64,000 bases of DNA from Bifidobacterium sp. ESL0790 (GCF_029395435.1 NZ_CP113915.1:1364001-1428000), one strand, 5' to 3'. Positions 19,570-31,891 are shown, counted from the stretch's first letter. Numbers and translations are program-made. Notes: generated from the letters alone by a model not told the origin.

Positions 19570-19576
19570 GAAATGT

Positions 19577-19617
19577 AGTATATCCACACACTGTTACCAC
19601 ATAGTTACCAGCGAAAT
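19577..19617 (-). promoter_or_regulatory. Promoter of the gluABCD-like operon, possibly leaderless
   Basis: On the minus strand TATACT is followed by seven bases and then the ATG. Just upstream lies GGTAAC-TATGT-GGTAAC, a direct repeat with an 11-bp period overlapping the expected −35 area; it could be an operator. No good −35 hexamer is visible. Confidence 0.5.
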
Positions 19618-19702
19618 TTTGGATTTCGTCCCTGTGCATCTGCTATTGTTCGTCCGCCTCGCGGAGACCGCGTCGACATCGCGATGGAATAATCGGAATA
19701 CG

Positions 19703-19735
19703 AAAGCGCCCAGCCGATGAGGGGCTGGGCGCTTT
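19703..19735. terminator. Hairpin downstream of aspS
   Basis: AAAGCGCCCAGCC (19703–19715) pairs perfectly with GGCTGGGCGCTTT (19723–19735) around a seven-base loop. It lies 31 bases beyond the aspS stop. Confidence 0.75.
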
Positions 19736-19765
19736 GCATTGAGAGTTGGCTACCGAATCGGCCGA

Positions 19766-21565
19766 CTACTCGTCGTCCTCGTCGGGGTCGTAGTCGACGC
19801 CGGTTTCGGCGCGCTGGGCGGCCGAGATCGGGGCGGGGGCTCCGGTGAGCGGGTCGCGGCCGCCGCCGGCCTTCGGGAAGGCGATGACGTCGCGGATGGA
19901 GCTGGCGCCGGCCAGGATGGAGACCGTGCGGTCCCAGCCCAGGGCGATGCCCGCGTGAGGCGGCGCGCCGTACTTGAACGCTTCGAGCAGGAAGCCGAAC
20001 TTCTCCTGGGCTTCCTCTTCGCCGATGCCAAGCACGTCGAGCACGCGCTCCTGGATGTCGTTGCGGTGGATACGCACCGAGCCGCCACCCATCTCCTCGC
20101 CATTGCAGACGATGTCGTAGGAGTCGCTCATCGCGTGCTCCGGATCCTTATCGAACTTATCAATCCAGTCGGCCGAAGGCATGGTGAACGGGTGGTGCAT
20201 AGAGGTCCACTTGGAGTGGCCCACGGCCACATCGTCGTCATCCGGGTCGTCGGTGCGCTTGAAGAGCGGGAAGTCGACCACCCAGGTGAACGCGAACTTC
20301 TTCGGGTCGAGCAGGCCGGCGCGACGCGCGATCTCCACACGCGCGGCGCCGAGCAGCAGCTGCGAGGACTCGCGGGCGCCCGCGGCGAAGAACACCGCGT
20401 CGCCATCCTTGGCCCCCACGGCCTCCTTGAGCCCATTGCGCTCCTCGTCGGAAAGGTTCTTGGCCACAGGCCCCTTGAGGGTGCCGTCGCCGGTGAACTG
20501 CACGTAGGCGAGGCCCTTGGCCCCACGCTGGCGCGCCCATTCCTGCCATGCGTCGAACTGGCGGCGCGGAGTGTCCGCACCACCCTCAAAGACCACGGCG
20601 CCCACATACGGCGCCTGGAAGACGCGGAACGGCGTGTTCTTGAAGTAGTCGGTGAGCTCCACGATCGGGTTGCCGAAACGCAGGTCCGGCTTGTCGGAGC
20701 CGTACTTGTCCATGGCCTCCTGCCAGGTGATGCGCGGCAGCGGCAGCTTGACGTCGTAACCCTGGGTCTTCCAGATGGCGGCGATGACCTTCTCGGCCAT
20801 GGCCATCACGTCCTCCTGGTCCACGTAGCTCATCTCGATGTCGAGCTGGGTGAACTCAGGCTGACGGTCGGCACGGAAGTCCTCGTCGCGGTAGCAGCGC
20901 GCAAGCTGGTAATAGCGCTCGACGCCACCGACCATCAGCAGCTGCTTCAGGAGCTGCGGGGACTGCGGCAGCGCGTACCAGGAACCGGGCACCAGGCGTG
21001 CCGGCACCACGAAATCGCGGGCGCCCTCAGGGGTGGACTTGATGAAGGTCGGGGTCTCCACCTCGGTGAAGTCCATATCCTCCAGCGCGTGGCGGGCGGC
21101 GCGGGTCATGTCGCTGCGCAGCTTCAGGTTGGCCTGCATGGAGGGACGACGCAGATCAAGGTAGCGATACTTGAGGCGCACGTCCTCGCCGGGCAGCTTG
21201 TTCTCCGCCTCGTTCTCGAGGGCGGTGGAGACCTGGAACGGCAGCGCATCGGACTTGGCCAGCACCTTGAGACTCTCGACGACGACCTCGACTTTGCCGG
21301 TGGAAAGGTGCTCGTTCTCGTTGCCTTCCGGACGCTCGCGCACCTCGCCGACGACCTGCACCACGAACTCGCTGCGCAACGGGCGGGCGATCTCCTCGTC
21401 GTAGATGACGATCTGCACCAGGCCGGTGCTGTCGCGCAGGTCGATGAACGCCACGCCGCCGTGGTCGCGCCTGCGGTCGATCCATCCCGCAAGGGTGACC
21501 TTCTTGCCGATGAGATCCTCGGTTACCTCAACGGCGTGATGTGTTCTATAAGCCGTCTGGCTCAT
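19766..21565 (-). CDS. aspS: Aspartyl-tRNA synthetase
   Basis: Charges tRNA-Asp in the cytoplasm. It is 599 aa, the length of bacterial AspRS. The N-terminal OB-fold anticodon domain ([19 protein letters not shown], residues about 27–46), the class II motif 2 ([23 protein letters not shown]) and motif 3 (GIALGWDR, about 535–542) are all present, as is the bacterial GAD insertion. GAGGAAG lies before the ATG. It is the second gene after hisS, 54 bases downstream. Discriminating versus non-discriminating type was not resolved. Confidence 0.96.
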   Translation of the reverse strand: MSQTAYRTHHAVEVTEDLIGKKVTLAGWIDRRRDHGGVAFIDLRDSTGLVQIVIYDEEIARPLRSEFVVQVVGEVRERPEGNENEHLSTGKVEVVVESLKVLAKSDALPFQVSTALENEAENKLPGEDVRLKYRYLDLRRPSMQANLKLRSDMTRAARHALEDMDFTEVETPTFIKSTPEGARDFVVPARLVPGSWYALPQSPQLLKQLLMVGGVERYYQLARCYRDEDFRADRQPEFTQLDIEMSYVDQEDVMAMAEKVIAAIWKTQGYDVKLPLPRITWQEAMDKYGSDKPDLRFGNPIVELTDYFKNTPFRVFQAPYVGAVVFEGGADTPRRQFDAWQEWARQRGAKGLAYVQFTGDGTLKGPVAKNLSDEERNGLKEAVGAKDGDAVFFAAGARESSQLLLGAARVEIARRAGLLDPKKFAFTWVVDFPLFKRTDDPDDDDVAVGHSKWTSMHHPFTMPSADWIDKFDKDPEHAMSDSYDIVCNGEEMGGGSVRIHRNDIQERVLDVLGIGEEEAQEKFGFLLEAFKYGAPPHAGIALGWDRTVSILAGASSIRDVIAFPKAGGGRDPLTGAPAPISAAQRAETGVDYDPDEDDE

Positions 21566-21619
21566 GCTTCCTCTATTCCTTTACTTAAAACCAACAAAAC
21601 CGCGAGAAACCGCGTTTGT

Positions 21620-23020
21620 TCAGGCATCCAGATTGACGGTTTGCTGAGCATACACACTATCGGGTCGCCATGACGTGGCGTCGGCCGCCACCTGCTCGCC
21701 GGTGACGATGTTCTTGACCTCGTCGCGCGCGCTCCCCTCGCCGTCGCCCGCGGCGTCCGCCGGGAACCACACGTAGGGGATGCCGAGCCTGTCGGCGTAG
21801 TGGATCTGCTTGCCGAGCTTGGTCGCCTTGGGCGCGACGTCGGCGGCGATGCCACGGGCGCGCAGCTGGGAGGCGATGTGGTTGGAGGCCAGACGGTCGC
21901 CCTCATTCCACACGGCCACCATGACGGAGGCCGGCGAGACGCGCGAGGCGTGGGCCCCGGCGGTATGCAGCATGTAGGAAACCAGGCGCGACAGGCCGAT
22001 GGAAAGGCCGACGCCCGGGTATTTCCTGTTGCCTTGCGAGGCGAGATTGTCGTAGCGTCCGCCGGAGCAGATGGAGCCCAGCGATTCCGCGCCCTCGAGG
22101 AAGGTCTCGTAGACCGAACCGGTGTAGTAATCAAGGCCACGCGCGATCTTGAGGTCCGCGATCACGGAGCCCGGGCGGATGGCGGCGGCCTCGTCCACGA
22201 TCATCGCCAGGGTGTCGAGCCCTTCGATGGCGAACTTATAGGCGTCGCTATCAGTGCCGATGCCGTGCTTGGCGCACAGCTCATCGAACTTCTGGTGCAG
22301 CTCGTCGCCGTTCGCGGCAGTCAGCTCGGCCAATTCGAGGCAGGCGCGCGCCTGGGCCTCGCTGGCGCCACATTCGCTGACCAAGAGCTTAACGACCTCG
22401 TCGCCGCCGATCTTGTCGAGCTTGTCAATCTCACGCAGCACGCCCTCGACGTCGGTCAGGCCAAGCCCACGGTAGAATCCCTCGGAAAGCTTGCGGTTAT
22501 TGGCGTGCACGGTGGCCTTGGGAAGCCCGAACCGGCGCAGCTCCTCAAGCGCCTGCACCATGACCAGCGGCAGCTCGACCTCGTAATGGTCCTCCAGCTC
22601 ACCATTGCCGATCACGTCGATATCGGCCTGCACGAACTCGCGGAAACGGCCCTCCTGCGGACGCTCCCCGCGCCAGACCTTCTGAATCTGCCAGCGCTTG
22701 AACGGGAACGTGAGCTGCCCGGAATGCTCGACCACGTACCGGCTCAGCGGCACGGTGAGGTCGAAATGCAGCCCCAGGCGCTGCTCGATCGGGGTGTCGG
22801 ACTCGTGGCCGACCTCCTGGAGACGCGAAAGCAGGTAGATCTCCTTGCTCGTCTCACCTTTTTTCAGCAGGCTTGACCCCTCTTCGACCGCACGGGTCTC
22901 GATGCCAATGAAACCATTGAGCTCAAAGACCTTGCGCACGGTGTCTATCACACGCTGCTCGACCACCCGTTCGCTGGGCAGCCACTCCGGAAATCCTGAT
23001 ATTGATGCACCTTTAGCCAT
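21620..23020 (-). CDS. hisS: Histidyl-tRNA synthetase
   Basis: Class II synthetase charging tRNA-His, 466 aa. Motif 2 is seen in KVWRGERPQEGRFREFVQAD, and the HisA-type motifs LDYYTGSVYETF and GGRYDNL are intact. A C-terminal anticodon-binding domain follows. The ATG at 23020 is preceded by AGGGAG two bases away and by TATTAT eight bases away on the minus strand, so either a close ribosome binding site or a near-leaderless transcript is possible. It diverges from the DUF349 gene and leads a hisS–aspS operon, a common bifidobacterial arrangement. Confidence 0.95.
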   Translation of the reverse strand: MAKGASISGFPEWLPSERVVEQRVIDTVRKVFELNGFIGIETRAVEEGSSLLKKGETSKEIYLLSRLQEVGHESDTPIEQRLGLHFDLTVPLSRYVVEHSGQLTFPFKRWQIQKVWRGERPQEGRFREFVQADIDVIGNGELEDHYEVELPLVMVQALEELRRFGLPKATVHANNRKLSEGFYRGLGLTDVEGVLREIDKLDKIGGDEVVKLLVSECGASEAQARACLELAELTAANGDELHQKFDELCAKHGIGTDSDAYKFAIEGLDTLAMIVDEAAAIRPGSVIADLKIARGLDYYTGSVYETFLEGAESLGSICSGGRYDNLASQGNRKYPGVGLSIGLSRLVSYMLHTAGAHASRVSPASVMVAVWNEGDRLASNHIASQLRARGIAADVAPKATKLGKQIHYADRLGIPYVWFPADAAGDGEGSARDEVKNIVTGEQVAADATSWRPDSVYAQQTVNLDA

Positions 23021-23110
23021 AACTCCCTATAATAAGAGTTGTTGTGGAAAATCGGGGCCCGCGCCTCGCCTTTCGACACCTCCGTACACGAAGACCTGAA
23101 GGAGCTGGCC

Positions 23111-24706
23111 ATGGCCGACGAACAAGTCACTCAATCCGAAAACACCACCGAACCCGAAGCGCAGGCAACGCCGCCCGCCGCCGACACGCAAGCAGGCGCC
23201 GCGCCAACGCAGGCCAGCGAACAAGCCAGTTCCAGTGCAGCCAGCAACGATACCCCGGCAGCTCCAGCAGAGGCTCCCAAGGCCGCGGAAACCAGCGAGA
23301 CCGCGGCAGCCAGCGAAACCAAGCCTGCAGCCCCGGCGACTCCGGCAACTCCGGCTCCCGCTCCCGCAGCGCCGAAGCCGCACGCCCCCTCTCCCCTGGC
23401 CTTCGCCAAGAAGCCGGCGGGCAAGAAGCACCCCGTCGCCGCGCCGAAGACCCCGACCTATTCCGACGCCGACATCAAGCAGGCCGAGTCGTTCGGCCGC
23501 GTGGACGAGAAGGGCGCCGTCTATGTGCGTGACGCCGAGGGCGAGCGCGAGGTCGGCGAATTTCCGGGAGCCACCAACGAGGAGGCGCTGACGCTCTACG
23601 CGCGCCGTTACCTCGACCTCAAGGCCAAGCTCGACCTCTTCGCCACTCGCCTGAAGGCCGCCAACATCAAGGCCCACGAGATCGACGAGTCCATCAAGAC
23701 GCTGGCCGAGGAGACCGCCCAGCCCGCCGTCGTCGGCGACATCGCCGCGCTCAAAAAGCAGTATGAGGAACTCAAGGCGGCCGGCGAGACCAAGAAGACC
23801 GAGCTCGCCGAGGCCCGCAAGGAGGCCCTGGCCAAGGCCATCAAGGAGCGTACCGCGATCGTCGAGAAGGCCGAGGCGCTGGCCGCCGGCCTGGGCGACA
23901 ACACCAATTGGCGCTCCACCGCCGACAAGTTCCGTTCGCTCTTCGACCAGTGGCAGCAGCACCAGCGCACCACCATCCGCATCGACAAACCCACCGCCGA
24001 CGCGCTGTGGAAGCGCTTCTCCGCCGCCCGCACGACCTTCAACCAGCACCGCCGCAAGTGGGCCCAGGCCCGCGACGCCTCCCGCGCCGAGACCAAGCGC
24101 CTCAAGGAGGAGATCATCAGCGAGGCCAACGAGATCAAGGACTCCACCGACTGGGGCGCCACCTCGCACCAGTTCAACGAGCTCATGGACCGTTGGAAGG
24201 CCGCCGGCCGCGCCGGACGCAAGGAGGACGACGAGCTGTGGGCCCGCTTCCGCGAGGCCTGCGACGTCTTCTTCAACGCGCGCCAGGCCGACCGTGACCA
24301 GATGAGCTCCAACGAGAAGGAGAACCTCGCCAAGAAGGAGGAGCTGCTGAAGAAGGCCGAGGCGCTTGTGCCGGTCGCCGACGAAAAGGCCGCCAAGAAG
24401 GCCCGCCAGGCCCTGGCCAACATCCAGGACGAGTGGGACCAGATCGGCTACGTGCCCCGTGAGGACATGCACCGCATCGAAAGCCGCCTCGACGCCGTCG
24501 ACAACAAGATTAAGGCCGTCGAGGAAGCCGCCTGGAAGAAGAGCGACCCCGAGGCCGACGCCCGCGTCTCCAGCTTCGAGAACCAGCTCAAGGCCCAGCT
24601 CGACGAGCTCGACGCCAAGATCGCCGCCGAGTCCGACCCTGCCAAGAAGAGCAAGCTCGAGGCCGAAAAGGCCACCAAGGAGCAGTGGCTCAACGCCGTG
24701 AAGTGA
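23111..24706 (+). CDS. DUF349 domain-containing protein
   Basis: Cytoplasmic protein of 531 aa with at least three DUF349 helical repeats (about residues 200–480), rich in Lys/Glu/Ala and predicted coiled coil, with patterns such as LWKRFSAARTTFNQHR and LWARFREACDVFFNAR. The first 115 residues are low-complexity Ala/Pro/Glu/Thr. GAAGGAG six or seven bases before the ATG at 23111 fixes the start; an upstream in-frame extension is not supported. DUF349 proteins sit next to hisS in many actinobacteria. Function is unknown; distant relatives bind ribosomes or RNA, but that is inference. Confidence 0.88.
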   Translation: MADEQVTQSENTTEPEAQATPPAADTQAGAAPTQASEQASSSAASNDTPAAPAEAPKAAETSETAAASETKPAAPATPATPAPAPAAPKPHAPSPLAFAKKPAGKKHPVAAPKTPTYSDADIKQAESFGRVDEKGAVYVRDAEGEREVGEFPGATNEEALTLYARRYLDLKAKLDLFATRLKAANIKAHEIDESIKTLAEETAQPAVVGDIAALKKQYEELKAAGETKKTELAEARKEALAKAIKERTAIVEKAEALAAGLGDNTNWRSTADKFRSLFDQWQQHQRTTIRIDKPTADALWKRFSAARTTFNQHRRKWAQARDASRAETKRLKEEIISEANEIKDSTDWGATSHQFNELMDRWKAAGRAGRKEDDELWARFREACDVFFNARQADRDQMSSNEKENLAKKEELLKKAEALVPVADEKAAKKARQALANIQDEWDQIGYVPREDMHRIESRLDAVDNKIKAVEEAAWKKSDPEADARVSSFENQLKAQLDELDAKIAAESDPAKKSKLEAEKATKEQWLNAVK

Positions 24707-24811
24707 GAGTTGGAATCGAACCCAACAGGTTCTGAACCAAACTGAGAAAGTGGCTCGTCCCCCGTCCGGTGCGAGTCACTTCTCATATCTTCCCCACCTT
24801 CCGCAACCCCA

Positions 24812-25080
24812 ACCAGTGGAAAAAGCACGATTTCGGGCCCATGTTGGCGCTTTTCCCACTGGTTTGGGCAGGCGCTGCGTCAGGAAGCAGTGTTTCGGGC
24901 CTGGTTTACTGCTTTATGACGCAGGACCGATGGAAGCCGCGTCGGGAAGCAGAGGTTGGGGCTCATTTCGCTGCTTTTCGACGCAGGCGAGGAGACAAAC
25001 AGGAAGAAAAGCAGAGTTTCGGGGTGATTTTACTGCTTTTCGTCCTGAATGGGGACTTCGCCGCGACGAAAAGCAACGCT
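24812..25080. repeat. Tandem hairpin array, 62-bp period, covarying stems (family B)
   Basis: Four long inverted repeats have centres at 24837, 24899, 24961 and 25023, exactly 62 bp apart, and a fifth degenerate one lies near 25073. Arms are 15–17 bp. The inner half is conserved (GAAAAGCAG / CTGCTTTT, loop starting TTTCGGG in most units), while the outer halves differ between units yet stay complementary: ACCAGTG/CACTGGT, CTGCGTCA/TGACGCAG, CGCGTCG/CGACGC, CAGGA/TCCTG. It fills the convergent gap between the DUF349 and lipoprotein genes. Confidence 0.82.
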
Positions 25081-25170
25081 TTTGAACAGGTTGGTCGTTT
25101 TTATCGCAGGTTTGAACTCATTGCGCTATTTTTGGCGCAAAACACCTTTTACATTTGCCGACACGATTAT

Positions 25171-25602
25171 TTATTTACCGGTATCGAACAACGCTTTGAG
25201 GTGAATGGCTCCGGGCTGGGTACAGCTGAGCTTGTGGCCACCAATTTGTTTGACTTTTGCCTGTGCGAATGCGAAAAGATTCTTGCCTTTGGAATCCGGG
25301 TAGTTGAGATCTTCGGTGCTGGCCTTCATGGGATTGCCGTCTATTGTGCAGCTTTCGGCCTTCATCTGCTCCAGATCGGCACGAGGAGCTAAGACGTATA
25401 GGGTGCCACCCTTGGATACGGTGAAGGTCGTCGCCTCGCCTTTGGGGCTGACATCGTACTTCTCCATCGCCGAGAACCGATCGGCCACCTCGTTTGCGCT
25501 AGGATCAGAGCTTTTGGCCTCACACCCAGCCAAACTGCCTAGACAGAGTAAAGCAGCCATCGCGCCAATGATTCCTCGTCCAGTCTTTCGCATTCGCCGC
25601 AC
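25171..25602 (-). CDS. Putative small lipoprotein
   Basis: A 143-aa secreted lipoprotein of unknown function. A basic N-terminus (MRRMRKTGR), a hydrophobic stretch and the lipobox SLAGC with Cys at about residue 27 direct it to the outer face of the membrane. The mature part of about 116 residues contains two further Cys (SCTIDG and LSCTQPG), which could form a disulphide. No family was recognised. It stands alone, convergent with the DUF349 gene across the hairpin array. Confidence 0.75.
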   Translation of the reverse strand: MRRMRKTGRGIIGAMAALLCLGSLAGCEAKSSDPSANEVADRFSAMEKYDVSPKGEATTFTVSKGGTLYVLAPRADLEQMKAESCTIDGNPMKASTEDLNYPDSKGKNLFAFAQAKVKQIGGHKLSCTQPGAIHLKALFDTGK

Positions 25603-25862
25603 CTTCTTTGGCTACATAACTCCATGTTGTCGCTTTCTCTTGCTTGTCAGATTATCAGTTCCCCTACTCACACTTTTCAAAATGCAACCAAAGCAAGTTT
25701 CCAAAAACATGCTTCGTTTATTATCTTAGATTATTTACATTTATTCTTATGAGACATTAGAAAACTTGAATTGTCGACAGGCCTTTATTTACGTTTGGAT
25801 AAATTAGCATCATTAGTCTATTTTAAAAGTAAGAAATAATCAGCAGACAGGGACGGAGTGGG
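25603..25862. other. AT-rich intergenic region
   Basis: Markedly AT-rich compared with the rest of the window. It should contain the divergent promoters of the lipoprotein and the DUF3800-like gene. No further gene seen. Confidence 0.45.
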
Positions 25863-26432
25863 ATGGTGGAGCTCAAAGCTTGGGGTGACGAAAGTATGCT
25901 CGTCAGCCCCTCTTCGAATCTGACATATCTGCTTGGTGTATGCCTGTGCGAACTTGACGAAGCAAAAGTCAGAAACACGTTGGGGTTAATCAAGCCGCCT
26001 CAATCATCGAAACTGCATTGGTACGAGATGTCCGATTTTCAACGAAGCCGAACCACAAAAATCCTTTCCAGTCTCCCATTGCAATCCATCATCATATCGA
26101 CCACGGTAAGTACCAGAGCTAAAGAGGAAAGAGCAAGACACAAGTGCTTTGAATCTTTACTGCCTTTGCTGGAACACAAATACGATGTGCACTCGCTTAC
26201 TATGGAATCAAGAGAATCACACCAAAATGCCCGTGATATACGGCTGATCGATGGTCTTCGTAGCAGAAAATTTATCAACGACCTTCACGTCGATTTCATT
26301 CCGGGGTCACAGGATGCAAGATTATGGTTGCCTGACCAACTACTAGGAATATATAATTCAACACAAGGAAAATCCCCGAAAAATGAATTCCCGTTTGAAA
26401 TAGACATCAACGATTTAGGATTTTGCGACTAA
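25863..26432 (+). CDS. DUF3800-like protein
   Basis: A 189-aa protein resembling DUF3800, a family with an RNase H-like fold found near mobile elements. Supporting features are the N-terminal acidic GDES motif (residues about 8–11), a KLHWYEM segment, an ESR…NAR-D stretch and the C-terminal LWLPDQLLGIY, which matches the family's conserved Asp in LADLIAG-type endings. GGAG lies five bases before the ATG. Its AT-rich composition differs from its neighbours, and a 270-bp inverted-repeat element lies just downstream, so acquisition by transfer is likely. Family assignment is by motif only. Confidence 0.55.
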   Translation: MVELKAWGDESMLVSPSSNLTYLLGVCLCELDEAKVRNTLGLIKPPQSSKLHWYEMSDFQRSRTTKILSSLPLQSIIISTTVSTRAKEERARHKCFESLLPLLEHKYDVHSLTMESRESHQNARDIRLIDGLRSRKFINDLHVDFIPGSQDARLWLPDQLLGIYNSTQGKSPKNEFPFEIDINDLGFCD

Positions 26433-26574
26433 AATAATTTGATTTTTATACAGAAATGTCATATTCTGCAACTAAGCCCACCCCGCTGGGGAAAGGGAAG
26501 TGAAAGCCGGAGTGCCTGTGGTTGTCATGGGGGCCGGCTTTCGCGTTGCCTTCGATGTTGCAGGCAAACCGGAC

Positions 26575-26844
26575 TATAGGCCAAAAAGAGTTGGTTATAA
26601 CCAAGGTTTGGCCTTGTGGGAGTAGACGTTTTATACCGTTCTTTTTCGGAGAGGAAAAATAAGGGGAATCCGGCCTTGCTCAAAAGATCCAAGAACGAGT
26701 ACAGCAGCCGAAGCCGGATACGCTGAATGCCGTGAAAACCGCTGGAAACCAGCATTCTGCTTTTATATGAAAGCAGAGCAATAAGGAGAACCGTACAACA
26801 CCTGGCGAAAATATCAATTCTAAACCAACTCTTTTTGGCCTATA
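26575..26844. mobile_element. 270-bp element with 22-bp terminal inverted repeats (MITE-like)
   Basis: The left end (26575–26596, beginning TATAGGCCAAAA) and the right end (26823–26844) are perfect inverted copies of 22 bp. No transposase is encoded. The octamer GGCAAACC occurs just outside both ends but not flush with them, so a target duplication is not established. Confidence 0.65.
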
Positions 26845-26929
26845 ACCCGGCAAACCTTATGATTTCAAAGTTTGACTTTGTGCGTAAAAGCCACCGAGCT
26901 TATGAAAACTTTTACAAGTTGGATACATG

Positions 26930-26964
26930 AAGACCCGGCTCCTCGTTTATGAAAGCCGGGTCTT
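26930..26964. terminator. clpC terminator hairpin
   Basis: AAGACCCGGCT (26930–26940) pairs with AGCCGGGTCTT (26954–26964). It lies about 45 bases beyond the clpC stop, which reads on the minus strand. A similar hairpin with AAAGCCGG arms is near 26504–26541. Confidence 0.75.
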
Positions 26965-27007
26965 TGCGACGCGAACGCCTTGAATCCAGCGACCGCTTAG
27001 GTCGACA

Positions 27008-29704
<2,697 letters not shown>

Positions 29705-29858
29705 ACTTGTCCTTCCACTGTTGATAATCCATTTCACTCTACCGATTTACGGTGACGTTTATTTCCCGCGCCACGCCTTTTGCGCTGAGAACGCAACAAA
29801 CGGCGAAGACACGCTCAAATAAGGGGTCAAACGACGTTTTCTTGGGCTCGCGCCGGAG

Positions 29859-31379
29859 TTATTTCCGGTTTGACGCGTCATCGTCCGTATCGGTTGCCGT
29901 GGGGTCATCGGATTTGTCGGAATCGTCTGAATCATCGGTTGTATCGTCATCGTCGGAGGCGTCGTCGTCCGAATCCTCGTCGGATTCATCGGAATCGTCC
30001 GTGTCGTCAGGTTCATCGTCTTCGTCCGAATCGTCGGCGTCGGTATCGTCGCCGTCTTCATCCGAATCTTCAGAGTCATCGGAATCATCTTCCGAGTCAT
30101 CACTGTTGTCCGAATCAGAATCGTCATCGTCCGATTCATCATCGTCATCAGAATCATCAGAATTGTCCGAATCATCATTCGACAAATCAATCGTCGACTC
30201 GACGTCGGTGACGGCGCTGACCTCGGCCTCCACCTCGGTGTCGTCGTCATCCGAATCACCGTCGTCGTCCGTCTCGTCCTCAAGCGAGGCGGGAACGGCG
30301 TGGCGCTTGATGTCGTCGTCGTTGGCCGTATCCTCGTCGGTCTCGTCGACCGCGGTATCGGCGTCGGCGTCGTCTCCGTCCAACGCCTCGATGAGCTCGA
30401 CCTGGCCCCGCTCCTCGCGCGGCTTCTGGGCGATGATATCGATGTGCAGATCGTCGAAGGCGGGCTTGGACTGCACCCAAAGCCTGGTCGGCTCCGACTC
30501 CTCGATCTCGGAGTGCTCGCCGCAGCCATGGTCGACGGAGACCACGCGTCCATCGTCGGGGCTCCAGCGGTTGGCACACAACCCGAACATCGTGTTGAGA
30601 TCGCCCTTCAGGCCGATGAAGAAGGCGCAGGTGGAGCACAGGTTGCCCTCGCTGGTCTTGGTCGAAAGGGACTTGGGTCCGTGCTGACCCTGGTACCAGC
30701 GCTGCGCAGTCTGCGAGCGCCCCATCGGGCTCATCACGTGCCGGCGCGAAAGATGGAAGTCTTCGATCGCCTCTTCGGCGTCGACGCTCAGGCCGGTCTC
30801 GGGGTCGATATCGCCGGATTCGGTTTTAGCATCAGCGTTGTCGCCAGCTTGACTTGAAGTTTCGCTGTCACCATCCGCCTTGTCGGCTTTGCCATCGGCG
30901 CTGTCATCGCCATCAGTCTCACCATCGGTTTTATCAGCCTTATCGGCCTGACCATCATCAGCGTTCCCGCCGCCGGACTCCCCCGCCTCAGTGTGCCTGA
31001 AGCCGTCCTCCATGCGCGGGTCGTTGGGGTCGGTGCCGAGCACGTCGGTCACGGAGATGTCTTTGGCCTCAAGCCTGTCTTTCCAAGGCACCCAGGCGGG
31101 CGCGAGCAATGACTCGTCGGTGGGCACCAAGGTCGACTCGTTGACCGTCCAAGTGTCACGATCCTCGTCGTGGTACAACGTGACGGCCCACTGCCAGCCC
31201 TCATAGCCGCGCTTCAAGCATACGAAACGGAAGTCGGTGACGTTGTCGCCAAGCTCCACCTGGGTGGCGAAATCGCCGACGTCCTCAGGCTCGTCGGCCG
31301 AGACGATCGCCACGGATTTCGCCAACGCCTTGGGATCCAGCGAGTCTTCCAACGTGTCTTCCTTCGTGTCCTCTGTCAT
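29859..31379 (-). CDS. DUF3027 domain-containing protein with long acidic tail
   Basis: An actinobacterial protein of about 506 aa. The N-terminal 250–300 residues match DUF3027, including DFRFVCLKRGYEGWQWAVTLYHD and a Cys cluster (CSTCAFF, LCANRW, GCGEHSE) that could bind metal. Residues after about 340 form an extremely acidic Asp/Ser repeat region of about 150 residues that ends in SNRK. The gene starts eight bases after the upstream cold-shock gene, indicating an operon. The ATG at 31379 has AAGAGG only two bases away; in-frame ATGs at 31400 and 31409 are alternatives. Function is unknown. Confidence 0.8.
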   Translation of the reverse strand: MTEDTKEDTLEDSLDPKALAKSVAIVSADEPEDVGDFATQVELGDNVTDFRFVCLKRGYEGWQWAVTLYHDEDRDTWTVNESTLVPTDESLLAPAWVPWKDRLEAKDISVTDVLGTDPNDPRMEDGFRHTEAGESGGGNADDGQADKADKTDGETDGDDSADGKADKADGDSETSSQAGDNADAKTESGDIDPETGLSVDAEEAIEDFHLSRRHVMSPMGRSQTAQRWYQGQHGPKSLSTKTSEGNLCSTCAFFIGLKGDLNTMFGLCANRWSPDDGRVVSVDHGCGEHSEIEESEPTRLWVQSKPAFDDLHIDIIAQKPREERGQVELIEALDGDDADADTAVDETDEDTANDDDIKRHAVPASLEDETDDDGDSDDDDTEVEAEVSAVTDVESTIDLSNDDSDNSDDSDDDDESDDDDSDSDNSDDSEDDSDDSEDSDEDGDDTDADDSDEDDEPDDTDDSDESDEDSDDDASDDDDTTDDSDDSDKSDDPTATDTDDDASNRK

Positions 31380-31386
31380 AACCTCT

Positions 31387-31776
31387 TCAATCCTCGACAT
31401 CGAAATCATCGGCGACGGCGCGCATCAGGGCCGCGAGCTTGCGGCTTTCGGCGTCCGACGGATAGTGATGGCGGCGCAGATGGTTGCCGGCGGAATCCAG
31501 CAGCTTGATCAGGTCCTCCACGATGGCGGCCATGTCGTCGGGACTGGGCCTGGTGGCGCGCACGATGGACGGCGCGGGCCCGGAGACCTGCAGATCCATG
31601 GCCTGCGGCCCCTTGCGCCCGTCGACCACGGCGAACTCCACCTTGGCGCCCTTGCGCACCGTCTGCACCCCCGCGGGAAGAGCCGCGGCGGGCAGGAACA
31701 CGTCATTGCCCTGGTCATCGGTGATGAATCCATAGCCACGCTTCTGATCAAACCAACGAACTTTACCGCTGGGCAT
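31387..31776 (-). CDS. Cold-shock-domain protein with C-terminal extension
   Basis: 129 aa. Residues 1–65 are a cold-shock OB-fold that binds single-stranded nucleic acid, with RNP1-like KRGYGFI and RNP2-like DVFLP; the usual V-F-V-H is changed to V-F-L-P. The remaining 60 residues are helical and include HLRRHHYP. GAGG six to seven bases before the ATG at 31776 supports this start. Such extended Csp proteins next to DUF3027 are typical of actinobacteria. Confidence 0.85.
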   Translation of the reverse strand: MPSGKVRWFDQKRGYGFITDDQGNDVFLPAAALPAGVQTVRKGAKVEFAVVDGRKGPQAMDLQVSGPAPSIVRATRPSPDDMAAIVEDLIKLLDSAGNHLRRHHYPSDAESRKLAALMRAVADDFDVED

Positions 31777-31891
31777 CGCACACCTCACTGCCTCATTGAT
31801 TACCGCCAGGCGACGCCCGGCCGATACTTATTCACTGTTCACCATTTTAACCCAACCGGTATGCAAACACTTTCGCGGCGGCCAAGACACC

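Noticed and set aside
24769..25392. 207-codon plus-strand gene
   Set aside because: It is the translation of the hairpin array and runs antisense through the lipoprotein gene; no ribosome binding site or domain.
26504..26541. Terminator of the DUF3800-like gene
   Set aside because: AAAGCCGG/CCGGCTTT pair, but across a loop of more than 20 bases and with no T-run; support too weak for its own entry.
29705..29830. ClgR operator upstream of clpC
   Set aside because: A partly matching GCG-N6-GCG-type sequence occurs, but with two mismatches to the core consensus and poor flanks; not strong enough to call.
29752..30687. Ser-rich plus-strand frame
   Set aside because: Complement of the Asp/Ser-rich DUF3027 tail; an artefact of the repeat.
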